Part shown: positions 56,693 through 64,000 of the stretch, piece after piece
How the letters are laid out: each line of letters starts with the position of its first letter
How positions within the stretch are numbered: the first letter of the stretch is position 1
From: Microbacterium capsulatum
Lineage (GTDB): Bacteria; Actinomycetota; Actinomycetes; Actinomycetales; Microbacteriaceae
DNA: 64,000 bases
Direction: 5' to 3'
Assembly: GCF_030865425.1 (NCBI RefSeq)
Contig: NZ_JAVFCB010000003.1
Coordinates: forward strand, 124,001 to 188,000
The notes under the pieces: model-generated
Told to the model about the DNA's origin: nothing
Database searches by the model: none
What the model saw: the letters and a program-made list of their open reading frames with translations, nothing else
Made by a program: the position numbers and the translations under genes

Positions 56693-57439
56693 TCAGCCGA
56701 GCAGCCGGCCCCAGCGGGGGTCGAGCAGCGCGGATCCGGCGATGTCCAGGCAGTGCCAGAGCGTGACGGCCACCGAGTCGAGCACGGGCACGCCGGTGCG
56801 ACGCTCGACCTCCTCCGTGATCGGAGCGCCGTAGAGGTTCGTGCACAGGTAGACGAGCGCGTCGGGGCGCCCCTCGGCGAGGGCGATCGACGGGTCGACG
56901 AGGGCTTCCGGGCGCACCCGGCCGAACGACTCGTTGTCGCTGAGCCCGAGCGCGTGCTGCCCGCCGACGGTGATGCCCTCGGCCGCGTACCGCGCGACGA
57001 CCTGGTCGTTCACGTCCTGGGTGTACGGCGTGAGGAGCCCGATGTCGCCGATCCCGAACCGCTCGAACGCGGCGAAGTAGGCGAGCGTCGACGTGGTCGC
57101 CGGGATCCCGGTGGCCCGGGTGATCTCGTCGGCGATCGCGCGGTCGTGCTCGATCCCGAGCCAGGATCCGGAGGTCCCGTTCCAGGCGATGACGTCGACA
57201 TCGGCGGTCGCAAGCAGCTCGGCGGCCGCGCGCATGCCGGCGGCGTCGAACTGCTGGTCGGATCCGGCGTCGAGCGCGATGCGGGTGACCGGGATCCGCG
57301 CGGAGTGCACGGTGACGTCGTCGCGCCCCTCGAGCAGGCGGTAGGTCATCGGCTCGAGGCAGGTGTTCGACGACGGCACGATCATCCCGATCCGGGTCGG
57401 CCGCGCGTCGGTGAGGATGTCGTTCTGCGCCATGGTCAT
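56693..57439 (-). CDS. Arylmalonate decarboxylase / maleate cis-trans isomerase-like protein
   Basis: 248 aa, Asp/Glu racemase superfamily. PSSNTCLEP at residues 22-30 matches the carboxylate-binding loop of maleate isomerase. The first catalytic-cysteine position lies in AWNGTSGSWLG (85-95) and is not Cys, whereas the second is Cys199 in LCTNLYG. That single-cysteine arrangement is that of arylmalonate decarboxylase. ATG 57439 overlaps the hydantoinase stop by four bases. Likely isomerises or decarboxylates a dicarboxylate made from the hydantoinase product (inference). Confidence 0.82.
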   Translation of the reverse strand: MTMAQNDILTDARPTRIGMIVPSSNTCLEPMTYRLLEGRDDVTVHSARIPVTRIALDAGSDQQFDAAGMRAAAELLATADVDVIAWNGTSGSWLGIEHDRAIADEITRATGIPATTSTLAYFAAFERFGIGDIGLLTPYTQDVNDQVVARYAAEGITVGGQHALGLSDNESFGRVRPEALVDPSIALAEGRPDALVYLCTNLYGAPITEEVERRTGVPVLDSVAVTLWHCLDIAGSALLDPRWGRLLG

Positions 57440-58857
57440 GCGCCCTTTCCGGCGAGGGAGGCGACGGCCGCGGGTGCGGACTGCGGTCCCCGCTCGATGA
57501 GGCGCCCCACGGCGCCCGGGTCGTGGAAGCCGTCCTCGTCGAGCACGGTGCGGCCACCGGCCACGACGACCTGCGGCCAGCCGCGCAGCGTCCGGCCGTG
57601 GAACGGCGAGAAGTCGGTGCCCATGTGCAGGGCGGCGCCGTCCACGGTGCGCTCCTCGGTCGGGTCGAACACGACGAGGTCGGCGTCGTAACCGGCCTCG
57701 ATCCGGCCCTTGCCCGGCAGCGCGTTGATCCGCGCGGGCGCGGTGGAGAACAGGTCGGCGAAGCGCTCGAGCACGGCGTCGGTGACCGCGGCGCCCTCGG
57801 TGAGCGCGGTGAACGCGGACGGCATCCGGGTCTCCACGCCGGGCAGGCCGTGCGGCATCTCCCGGACGTCGTCGCTGTGCACGCGCTTCTGGGTCATGTC
57901 GTAGCAGGAGTGGTCGCTCGCAACGGTGTCGACCGCTCCGCCCGCGAAGCGCTCGCGCAGCGCCGCGACCGTCTCCGCGTCCCGCATCGGCGGGCAGCAG
58001 GCGAACCACTCGGGGTACTCCGAGGCGTAGACGCCGTCGTCGATGAGCAGGTAGTGCGGGCAGGTCTCGGAGTAGGCCTCGAGTCCCCGGTCGCGGGCGT
58101 CGGCGACGAGGTCGACCGCGCCCGGGGTGGACTGGTGCACGAAGTACACCGGCGTTCCGATGTACTCCGCCATCGCCAGGACCTCGCGCACGGAGAGCTC
58201 CTCGGCGAGCTCGGGGCGGGTCTCGTGCAGGTGCTCGATACCGATCTCGCCGGCCTGGGCGCGCTCCTCGGTGCAGTCGACGATGATCGCGTCGTGCTCG
58301 GCGTGGATGATGGTCAGCCCGTCGAGCCGCTTCATCTCCTTCATCACCTTGAGCACGGTGTCGTTGTCGCTCATCGTGGAGCCGCGGTTGGTCATGTACA
58401 TCTTGACCGAGCGGATGCCCATCGCGGCGAGCTCATCGAGCTGCGCGGGCACGGTCTCGTCCCAGCTGATGACGGATCCGTGAAGCGCGACGTCGCAGCG
58501 GGAGGCGAGCGCGAGCTCGCGCTTGTTCCGCGCGGCCTCGAGCGGGGTCTCGTTCGCATCGCGGGGGATCCCGAAGTCCATGATCGTGGTGGTGCCGCCC
58601 CAGAGAGCCGCGGCGCTCGTGGTCGCGTAGTCGTCGAGCGTGCGGTGGCTGCTGGTGATCTGCGCGACATGGCAGTGGCCGTCGACGCCGCCGGGGATCA
58701 CGGCGCGGCCCTGGGCGTCGATCACGCGATCGGCGACGGGGACGGGCTCGGTCACGTCGAGGATCTCCTCGATCCGGCCGTCCGAGACGACGATGTGGCC
58801 GGATGCGGTGCCGTCCGCGTTGACGATCCGGGCGTTCGCGATGACGAGGTCGCTCAT
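57436..58857 (-). CDS. Dihydropyrimidinase / hydantoinase-type cyclic amidohydrolase
   Basis: 473 aa. Binuclear metal site: HxH in VDGHCHVAQ near residue 61, probable carboxylated Lys in SVKMYMT near 151, HAEH near 182, a later His in FVHQST and Asp in ASDHSCYD near 315. Hydrolyses a cyclic ureide or imide to an N-carbamoyl or amidated acid. Four-base overlaps couple it to the racemase-like gene upstream (58854-58857) and the AMDase-like gene downstream (57436-57439). No carbamoylase follows, so hydantoin itself may not be the substrate. Confidence 0.9.
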   Translation of the reverse strand: MSDLVIANARIVNADGTASGHIVVSDGRIEEILDVTEPVPVADRVIDAQGRAVIPGGVDGHCHVAQITSSHRTLDDYATTSAAALWGGTTTIMDFGIPRDANETPLEAARNKRELALASRCDVALHGSVISWDETVPAQLDELAAMGIRSVKMYMTNRGSTMSDNDTVLKVMKEMKRLDGLTIIHAEHDAIIVDCTEERAQAGEIGIEHLHETRPELAEELSVREVLAMAEYIGTPVYFVHQSTPGAVDLVADARDRGLEAYSETCPHYLLIDDGVYASEYPEWFACCPPMRDAETVAALRERFAGGAVDTVASDHSCYDMTQKRVHSDDVREMPHGLPGVETRMPSAFTALTEGAAVTDAVLERFADLFSTAPARINALPGKGRIEAGYDADLVVFDPTEERTVDGAALHMGTDFSPFHGRTLRGWPQVVVAGGRTVLDEDGFHDPGAVGRLIERGPQSAPAAVASLAGKGA

Positions 58858-59636
58858 ACGCGCTCGCCTCCTTCCGTGGGGGCAGCGGGCTGCTGCGCGA
58901 TGTCGAGGGCTCGCTCCAGTGCGGGCGAGAGGCCCTTGCGGGGCTTGATCGGAGGCGCGGCGAACGCGCCGGCGCGGTGGGATCCGGAGGCGAGGCCGAC
59001 GACGGCCTCGGCGAGGCGCACCCCGGCGCCGATGCCGTCCACCACGGGGACCGGGATCTGCGCGGCGACCTCGCGCGCAAGGCCCGCCAGCGGCGCGCCG
59101 GCGAGGATGATGACGTCGGCGCCGTCCTCGGCGACCGCCTGCTGGGCGAGGGCGACGAGCGTGGGGCCGAAGTCCTCCTGCACGGAGCCGATGCCGCCGA
59201 GCGCCTCGTTGATCGAGCGGATGGAGGCGAGCCGGCCGGCGAGGCCGAAGTTCTCGACGCACTCGCGGTACCAGGCGGTGATCCGGTTCGAGATCGCGAT
59301 GATGGAGAACCGGTGGCCCTGCAGGGCCGCGGCGCAGAGCGCGGCCTCGGTGATGCCGATGACCGGCACGTCCACGAGCTCCTTCAGCGCGGGCATGCCC
59401 GGGTCGCCGAACGCGGCGACGACGACGCCGTCGACGGATCCGGCGTGCTCGGCGATCACCTCGGCGACGGCGCCGGCGGCGATCAGCGACTCGAACCGGG
59501 TCTCGATGTACTCCACGCCGTGCGGCGCGGTCTCGACGACCAGCTCGGTGTCAGCGCCGGCCGAGCGCAGCGCCTCGGTGCGGATGAGCTCGGTCACGGC
59601 CGAGCTGATGTTGGGGTTGATGATCAGGAGTCTCAT
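58854..59636 (-). CDS. Hydantoin-racemase-family protein lacking both catalytic cysteines
   Basis: 260 aa. The fold signature is clear: MRLLIINPN start, VVAAFGDPGMPALKEL at 71-87, GITEAALCAAAL, and VIILAGAPLAG at 175-184. In two-cysteine racemases these read ACFGDPG and LGCAGM; here Ala75 and Gly180 take their place, so classic two-base racemisation is not possible. It may be a binding protein or use other chemistry. First of three overlapping genes behind the GntR regulator. Confidence 0.85.
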   Translation of the reverse strand: MRLLIINPNISSAVTELIRTEALRSAGADTELVVETAPHGVEYIETRFESLIAAGAVAEVIAEHAGSVDGVVVAAFGDPGMPALKELVDVPVIGITEAALCAAALQGHRFSIIAISNRITAWYRECVENFGLAGRLASIRSINEALGGIGSVQEDFGPTLVALAQQAVAEDGADVIILAGAPLAGLAREVAAQIPVPVVDGIGAGVRLAEAVVGLASGSHRAGAFAAPPIKPRKGLSPALERALDIAQQPAAPTEGGERV

Positions 59637-59675
59637 GTCGCTCTCTCGTCGGCAGACCCTGCTGCCTCCGGCAGC

Positions 59676-60323
59676 TCACACGGTCTCTGGATACTGTTCG
59701 CGGTACTTCTCGATGTGCTCGGTGGACTGGTCGGCGGCCCGCTTCGGATCGCCGGTCGCGATGGCCTCGAGAAGCAGCTGGTGGTCATCGATGAGCTCCG
59801 GCAGGTTCTGCACGTGCCGGAACAGCCAGTGCATCCGGCCCTGCAGGGGTTCCAGCGCACTGCGCAGGAACGGGTTGTTCGCGATCCGGGTGACCTCGTC
59901 GTGGAACTCGCTGTTCAGCGCGTGGGTCTCGGGCAGGCTGCCCCGGGCCATGGCGTCCTTCGCGCGGCGCACGAGATCCCTCAACCGGTCGATGTCCGCC
60001 GGCGTGGCCCGCTGCGCCGCGAGCGAGCAGGCCAGCACCTCGAGGGCGTTGCGGACGCTGAACAGGTCCTCGACCTGATCCTCGTCCAGCGACGCCACCA
60101 CCGAGCCGCGGGTCGCCGGCTCCGTGACCAGGCCCTCCTGCTGCAGCATCCGCAGCGCTTCCCGGACGGGGAGCCGGGAGACCGTGAACTCCGCCGCGAG
60201 ATCCCGCTCGACCAGCCGGAACCCGGGGGCGTACTGCCCCTCGAAGATCCTGGCTCGCACGGCGTCCCTGATCACCTCGCGCAGTGGCTGCGCGCGATGG
60301 CCCTCGTCGACCGTCTGGTCCAT
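59676..60323 (-). CDS. GntR-family (FCD domain) regulator of the hydantoinase cluster
   Basis: 215 aa. Winged HTH LVERDLAAEFTVSRLPVREALRMLQQEGLV near residues 38-67; FCD domain with NSEFHDEVTRIANN and DDHQLLLEAIATGD. ATG 60323 was chosen because GGAGG lies 8 bases upstream; a GTG at 60332 would abut it. TGGGATCCCA sits 28-37 bases upstream, and the same palindrome occurs three times at the transporter promoter, implying autoregulation and control of uptake. Confidence 0.92.
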   Translation of the reverse strand: MDQTVDEGHRAQPLREVIRDAVRARIFEGQYAPGFRLVERDLAAEFTVSRLPVREALRMLQQEGLVTEPATRGSVVASLDEDQVEDLFSVRNALEVLACSLAAQRATPADIDRLRDLVRRAKDAMARGSLPETHALNSEFHDEVTRIANNPFLRSALEPLQGRMHWLFRHVQNLPELIDDHQLLLEAIATGDPKRAADQSTEHIEKYREQYPETV

Positions 60324-60350
60324 CGAGCTCACCTCCCCATGTTCCCGTTA

Positions 60351-60360
60351 TGGGATCCCA
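60351..60360. promoter_or_regulatory. TGGGATCCCA operator upstream of GntR
   Basis: Ten-base palindrome TGGGATCCCA, in the context TTATGGGATCCCAGC, between the transporter stop and the GntR start. Confidence 0.6.
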
Positions 60361-60419
60361 GCCTAGTGATGCGACCCGTCCGCGGATCGGGCCGAAGTCC
60401 GATCCGCGGACGGGGGCGA

Positions 60420-61760
60420 TCATGCGCGCACGAGCCTCTTGCTGTAGTCCAGCACGAGGACCGCAGCACCCATGACGATCGCCGAACCGACGAAGTACAG
60501 CAGCGCCCAGGTGTAGCCGCCGGTCGCGCCGACGATGAAGCCGACGGCGATCGGGGTGATGAAGCCCGCGATGTTGCCGCTGAGGTTCATCGCGCCGCCC
60601 AGCACGCCGGCGTTCTCACGGCCGCCCAGGGTGGCGGGCACGGCCCAGAACAGGCCGACCCAGCGCAGGAAGAACAGCACGACCGAGAGCAGGATGACCG
60701 CGGTGATCGGGTCGCCGACCAGGGTCACGCCGACCAGGCCGAGGGTGACGACGACGGCGGCGAAGCCGAGCATCGAGCGCATCACGAGGTTCGCGCCGAA
60801 GCCGCGGGAGCGCAGCTTGTCGGCGATCGTGCCCCCGAGGATCTCGCCGACGAAACCGGCGCCGAAGATCACGAAGGTCGACCAGCCGACCGTCTTCAGG
60901 TCGAAGTGCTTGGCCTGGGCGAGGTACAGCGGGCCCCAGGTGAGCAGACCGTAGAAGACGCCGTTGAAACCGAGCCAGCCGAAGCACATGGCCCAGAAGG
61001 AGCGGAAACGGAGGTACTGCGCGAGCCCGCGGCGCGTCGGCACGGGACCGGTGAGCGCCTCCTCCTCGCGGTGCGAGGTCTCGATGTACTCGGCCTCGGC
61101 GTCGTTGACGGCCTTGTGCGCACGGGGGTTGTCACGGACGTACCACCAGATGAACAGGCCGAGCACGACGGTCGCGACACCGGCGATGATGAACGAGTAC
61201 CGCCAGGATCCGGTGCTCGCGATCAGCCAGGTGATCAGGATGCCGCCGACGCCCGCGCCGAGCGGGGCGCCCGCGTCGAGGATCGTCGCACCGCGGCCGC
61301 GCTCCTTGGAGTGCATCCAGAGGGCGTTCAGCTTGCCGCCGGCGGGCATGACGCCGGCCTCGGTGACGCCGATCGCGGAGCGGGCGATGAACATGCTGAG
61401 GAACCCGCCGGTGAGGCCGGACGCGGCCGTCGCCGCACCCCAGCCGATGCACGAGGCGGTGACGACCTTGCGCGGGCCGAAACGGTCGATGAGGTAGCCG
61501 ACCGGGACCTGCATGAGCGCGTAGGTCCAGAAGAAGGCGGAGAGCAGCAGGCCGACCAGCTCGGGCGAGAGGTGGAAGTCCTTCTGGATGATCGGCAGGG
61601 CGACGGAGATCGATCCACGGTCGACGTAGTTCACCGTCACGAGGATCAGCAGCAGGATGAAGAGCCGCCACCTCACCCGCGTGGGCTTGGCGCTGCTTCC
61701 AGTCGCGGTGTCGGTGGCCCCCGCGGTGCGGTCCGCGGTGGCCTCGTTCTGAAGGGACAC
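60420..61760 (-). CDS. MFS transporter, anion:cation symporter (ACS) type
   Basis: 446 aa with 12 transmembrane segments from GTG 61760 (AGGAGGACCAC upstream). VNYVDRGSISVALPIIQKDF in helix 1 and VGYLIDRFGPRKV in the first loop are typical of ACS/hexuronate-type carriers, which import organic anions. Head gene of the hydantoinase cluster; probably brings in its anionic or ureide substrate. An upstream in-frame extension to 61880 would run through the operator palindrome and is rejected. Confidence 0.92.
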   Translation of the reverse strand: MSLQNEATADRTAGATDTATGSSAKPTRVRWRLFILLLILVTVNYVDRGSISVALPIIQKDFHLSPELVGLLLSAFFWTYALMQVPVGYLIDRFGPRKVVTASCIGWGAATAASGLTGGFLSMFIARSAIGVTEAGVMPAGGKLNALWMHSKERGRGATILDAGAPLGAGVGGILITWLIASTGSWRYSFIIAGVATVVLGLFIWWYVRDNPRAHKAVNDAEAEYIETSHREEEALTGPVPTRRGLAQYLRFRSFWAMCFGWLGFNGVFYGLLTWGPLYLAQAKHFDLKTVGWSTFVIFGAGFVGEILGGTIADKLRSRGFGANLVMRSMLGFAAVVVTLGLVGVTLVGDPITAVILLSVVLFFLRWVGLFWAVPATLGGRENAGVLGGAMNLSGNIAGFITPIAVGFIVGATGGYTWALLYFVGSAIVMGAAVLVLDYSKRLVRA

Positions 61761-61850
61761 GTGGTCCTCCTTCGCTTCTTCGAGAAGGGCGGGCCGACAG
61801 TCCTCGTCGGCCCGTTCAATCGGGTGCGGGAGCTCGGGAGAGTCCCTAGG

Positions 61851-61881
61851 ATTGTGGGATCCCAGTTTGGGATCCCACAAT
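61851..61881. promoter_or_regulatory. 31-bp hyperpalindromic operator upstream of the transporter
   Basis: Two TGGGATCCCA palindromes (61855-61864 and 61868-61877) lie within a perfect 14-base inverted repeat with a 3-base centre: left arm ATTGTGGGATCCCA, right arm TGGGATCCCACAAT. Confidence 0.75.
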
Positions 61882-61916
61882 CAGGGTAAGCGGACGATCC
61901 CCGGTTCGTCAAGTAT

Positions 61917-61926
61917 TGGGATCCCA
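61917..61926. promoter_or_regulatory. Third TGGGATCCCA operator at the transporter promoter
   Basis: TATTGGGATCCCAACATT with the core TGGGATCCCA; extended palindrome TTGGGATCCCAA. Confidence 0.65.
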
Positions 61927-61951
61927 ACATTCGAGAACCTCCGGACGGCGT

Positions 61952-62020
61952 GCATCTTTCGCCGTGTGGCAGGGGCGTCTTGCGCCGCGCGACAGGGGCG
62001 TCTTTCGCCGTGTGACAGGG
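61952..62020. repeat. Three tandem copies of a 23-bp repeat
   Basis: GCATCTTTCGCCGTGTGGCAGGG-type units at 61952-61974, 61975-61997 and 61998-62020 differ by a few bases and are exactly contiguous. They occupy the 300-bp gap between the transporter and the chelatase-like gene together with the operators. Confidence 0.8.
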
Positions 62021-62060
62021 CGGGGCGCGGTGAGGGTTCGGATCGGCCTATGCTCCGGGC

Positions 62061-62756
62061 ATGCCCCGCCCCGCTCTGCTGGCCGTCTCGCACGGCACGT
62101 CGGATGCCGCCGGCGCCGCCGCGATCGCGCTGCTCGTGCGCCGCGTCGCCGAGCGGCTGCCCGACGTCGACGTGCACGAGGGCTTCGTGGACGTGCAGCA
62201 GCCGGACGCGCCTTCGACCCTCGCCGCGATCGACGGGCCCGCCGTCATCGTGCCGCTGCTGCTGTCGCAGGGCTTCCACGTGCGGGTGGATCTGGGCCGG
62301 GCCGCCCGGCCGCGCGCCGATGCGGTCGTGACGGATCCGCTCGGGCCGGATCGGCGGCTGGCGGGGATCCTCGCGCGACGCCTCGACGAGGCCGGAGCCG
62401 AACCGGTCGGCCCGGTCGTGCTGGCGGTCGCCGGATCCCGGGATCCGCGCTCGCTGCCGGATGCCGAGGGCATGGCGGCGCTGCTCGCCGTGCGGCTCGG
62501 CCGCGAGGTCGTGCCGGCGTATCTGGCGGCCCGCGAGCCGAGCGTTCCCGACGTCCTTCTTTCGCATCCGGGGGCGCCGGTGGCGACCTATCTGCTCGCG
62601 CACGGGTACTTCTACGACGTCACCCGCCGCGTCGCCGACTCGGCGCCCGTCACCGAGCCGCTGCTGGACGACGGCGAGCCCCCGGTCGAGCTCGTGGACC
62701 TGGTGGTCGACAGGTACCGTGCCGGCGAGGCAGAACTCGCGCGGGCGGAGGCCTGA
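62061..62756 (+). CDS. Sirohydrochlorin chelatase-like (CbiX) protein
   Basis: 231 aa with two CbiX-type halves. N-terminal AVSHGTSDAAGAAA carries the metal-binding His; VPLLLSQGFHVRVDLG near residue 67 carries the second. The C-terminal half has VAGSRDP and LLAHGYFYD. It would insert iron or cobalt into sirohydrochlorin for siroheme or cobalamin. No other siroheme gene is adjacent in the window. Confidence 0.85.
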   Translation: MPRPALLAVSHGTSDAAGAAAIALLVRRVAERLPDVDVHEGFVDVQQPDAPSTLAAIDGPAVIVPLLLSQGFHVRVDLGRAARPRADAVVTDPLGPDRRLAGILARRLDEAGAEPVGPVVLAVAGSRDPRSLPDAEGMAALLAVRLGREVVPAYLAAREPSVPDVLLSHPGAPVATYLLAHGYFYDVTRRVADSAPVTEPLLDDGEPPVELVDLVVDRYRAGEAELARAEA

Positions 62757-62783
62757 GAGCGGTGCGTACCGCGGCCTTCCGGG

Positions 62784-62848
62784 CTGCTCACTTGTCGCGA
62801 ATCGCCGCCAAAACCAGCGTTTGAGGGCGTGTCGCGACCAGCGAGCAG
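62784..62848. repeat. Palindromic intergenic repeat, copy 2
   Basis: Left part CTGCTCACTTGTCGCGAATCG and right arm TCGCGACCAGCGAGCAG (62832-62848), with GAGGGCGTG before the right arm, match the repeat at 32534-32608; the left arm has two changes. Confidence 0.75.
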
Positions 62849-62996
62849 GAGAAGGCGAGACCGGATCCCACCGCTTCCGGGGCTGAACGCGCACCGGTCG
62901 TCGAGCGAGCACAGCGAGACCACACGCCCCCCAGCCGCCGCGGATCCACGCTGTGGAACAGTAGTATTTATGTTCGAATGTTGCTAGGCTGGGCTC

Positions 62997-64000
62997 ATGA
63001 CCAGCACCCTCGACCCGCTCCTCGAAGCCGCCCGGCTTCTGGAGGGCGCGTGGGGTGAGGCGGACTCCGGGGCGGGGCTGTCGCGGGCCCGGCTGGTCGC
63101 GGTGAATGAGGCTCTGGGGCGGCTCAAGCGCACGGCCGACGCGGTGCATGCCGAGGTCGCGGCCCGCCTGGCCGAGGAGTCCCGGCCCGAGCTGGGGCCG
63201 GAGTCGCTCGCGAAGCAGCAGGGGTTCCGCAACACCGCGCAGCTGATCGCGACGACCACGGGTGCGTCGACCGGGGAGGCGGTGCGCCTGGTCAAGGTCG
63301 GGGAGGCGACGGCGCCGCGGACGAACCTGATCGGGGAAGCACTGCCGGTGAAGTTCCCCGCCGTGCGTGAGGCCCTGTCCGCGGGTCGGATCGGTGCGAC
63401 GGCAGCGGGCGTGATCGTCGCGTTCCTGGACCGGATGATCCCGAAGGCGGGGCGTGAGCGGGTCGCGGAAGCCGAGCGGGCACTGGTCGGGCTCGCGCCG
63501 GGGCTGTCGGGGGACGAGGTGCGACGGACGGTCACCCGCATGCAGGCCCATCTGGATCCCGACGGGGTCGCGCCGCGCGAGGACGAGCTGCGTGCCCGGG
63601 CGGCGGTGACGATGTTCGAGCGTGAGGGGATGCTGCACGTGAACGCGGTGCTGGATCCGGCCCGCGGCGCCCCGGTGAAGGCGGCGATCCAGGGTTTCGT
63701 GTCGGCGGAGTTCGCCGCGAAGCGCGACGGCCGGGACCCGCATGCCGCAGACAGCGACCGCCGCTCCGTGTCGCAGATCCAGGCCGACGCGCTCGTGCAC
63801 CTCGCCGAGCACGCCCTCACCTGCGTGAAGAACACGACACTGAACGGGGCGACGGTGATCGTCCGCGTGAACGCGGCCGATCTGCAGGACGGCACCGGGT
63901 TCGGGCTCATCGACGGCATCGAGCAGCCGGTCGGCATCGACACCGTGCGCCGCATGGCCGGCGGGGGCGGCGTGACCCGGTGGGTGTGCGGTGACGACGG
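62997..64000 (+). CDS. DUF222 / HNH endonuclease domain protein, truncated by window end
   Basis: The first 334 codons are present. DUF222 (13E12-type) region: RLKRTADAVHAEVAARLAEES, SLAKQQGFRNTAQLIA, AGRIGATAAGVIVAFLDR, ending near GGGGVTRWVCGDDG. Full-length members carry an HNH nuclease motif beyond this point, so it is expected past the edge. Many copies occur per genome in Microbacteriaceae and their role is unknown. An AT-rich upstream stretch with TATGTTCGAATGTT (about 62969-62982) is the probable promoter region. Confidence 0.85.
   Translation, partial: MTSTLDPLLEAARLLEGAWGEADSGAGLSRARLVAVNEALGRLKRTADAVHAEVAARLAEESRPELGPESLAKQQGFRNTAQLIATTTGASTGEAVRLVKVGEATAPRTNLIGEALPVKFPAVREALSAGRIGATAAGVIVAFLDRMIPKAGRERVAEAERALVGLAPGLSGDEVRRTVTRMQAHLDPDGVAPREDELRARAAVTMFEREGMLHVNAVLDPARGAPVKAAIQGFVSAEFAAKRDGRDPHAADSDRRSVSQIQADALVHLAEHALTCVKNTTLNGATVIVRVNAADLQDGTGFGLIDGIEQPVGIDTVRRMAGGGGVTRWVCGDD

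Noticed and set aside
61952..62020. CRISPR-like array
   Set aside because: The three 23-bp units are contiguous with no unique spacers and no cas genes nearby.

Overview
The window is high-GC DNA (about 70 percent by eye) from an actinobacterium, most likely Microbacteriaceae and Microbacterium-like. The evidence is the dnaK-grpE-dnaJ-hspR operon with HAIR sites, homodimeric pyruvate dehydrogenase AceE, a DUF222/HNH gene and a DUF559 endonuclease-like gene typical of that group, and dense ATGA/GTGA-coupled operons. The species call is inference. No tRNA, rRNA, CRISPR array, transposase or prophage gene was seen.

1-24.9 kb is a purine-degradation region. It holds allantoinase (cut by the left edge), a racemase and an NCS1 permease; a glyoxylate-recycling operon hyi-glxR-gcl-glxK; an operon malic enzyme-DUF6986-ureidoglycine aminohydrolase (allE), divergent from an IclR regulator; uraD-uraH-uricase-purine permease; and a CitE-like lyase with a peroxiredoxin. 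Together they turn urate into allantoin, then ureidoglycolate and glyoxylate, and glyoxylate into tartronate semialdehyde and glycerate. Six promoter regions carry the same pair of 15-bp inverted repeats (about TTYCRNATTGTGGAA), each pair offset by exactly 21 bp; the divergent IclR protein is the natural candidate ligand. One of the six is an orphan that points into an unrelated gene. The known ureidoglycolate lyase is not visible, and two aldolase/lyase-fold proteins (DUF6986 and CitE-like) sit in the regulon. Embedded housekeeping genes are aceE, coaBC, an NRDE protein and a lipoate-ligase-like protein.

26.5-32.5 kb carries two GT4 glycosyltransferases, a Tat-exported family-8 polysaccharide lyase and a hypothetical gene. 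32.7-51.8 kb is an accessory carbohydrate region. First is an operon for a 2-hydroxyacid dehydrogenase, an ABC importer without its own ATPase, a fused dihydroxyacetone-type kinase, an SDR and a DHDPS-family lyase, divergent from an alcohol dehydrogenase and near a GntR regulator (GTTAAC operators). Second is a LacI-centred group (fucose-isomerase-like protein, FGGY kinase, ribokinase, second GntR, second DHDPS-family lyase, MHS transporter, BNR/sialidase-like protein) with TGAAATCGATTTCA-type operators at three promoters.

51.9-56.1 kb is the heat-shock operon with a consensus promoter and two HAIR operators. 56.7-61.9 kb is a compact hydantoinase cluster: MFS transporter, GntR regulator, a racemase-fold protein lacking both catalytic cysteines, a hydantoinase, and an arylmalonate-decarboxylase/maleate-isomerase-like protein, with TGGGATCCCA operators. 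No carbamoylase is present, so this may be an undescribed ureide pathway. The window ends with a sirohydrochlorin-chelatase-like gene and a truncated DUF222/HNH gene. Several families of palindromic repeats lie between genes.
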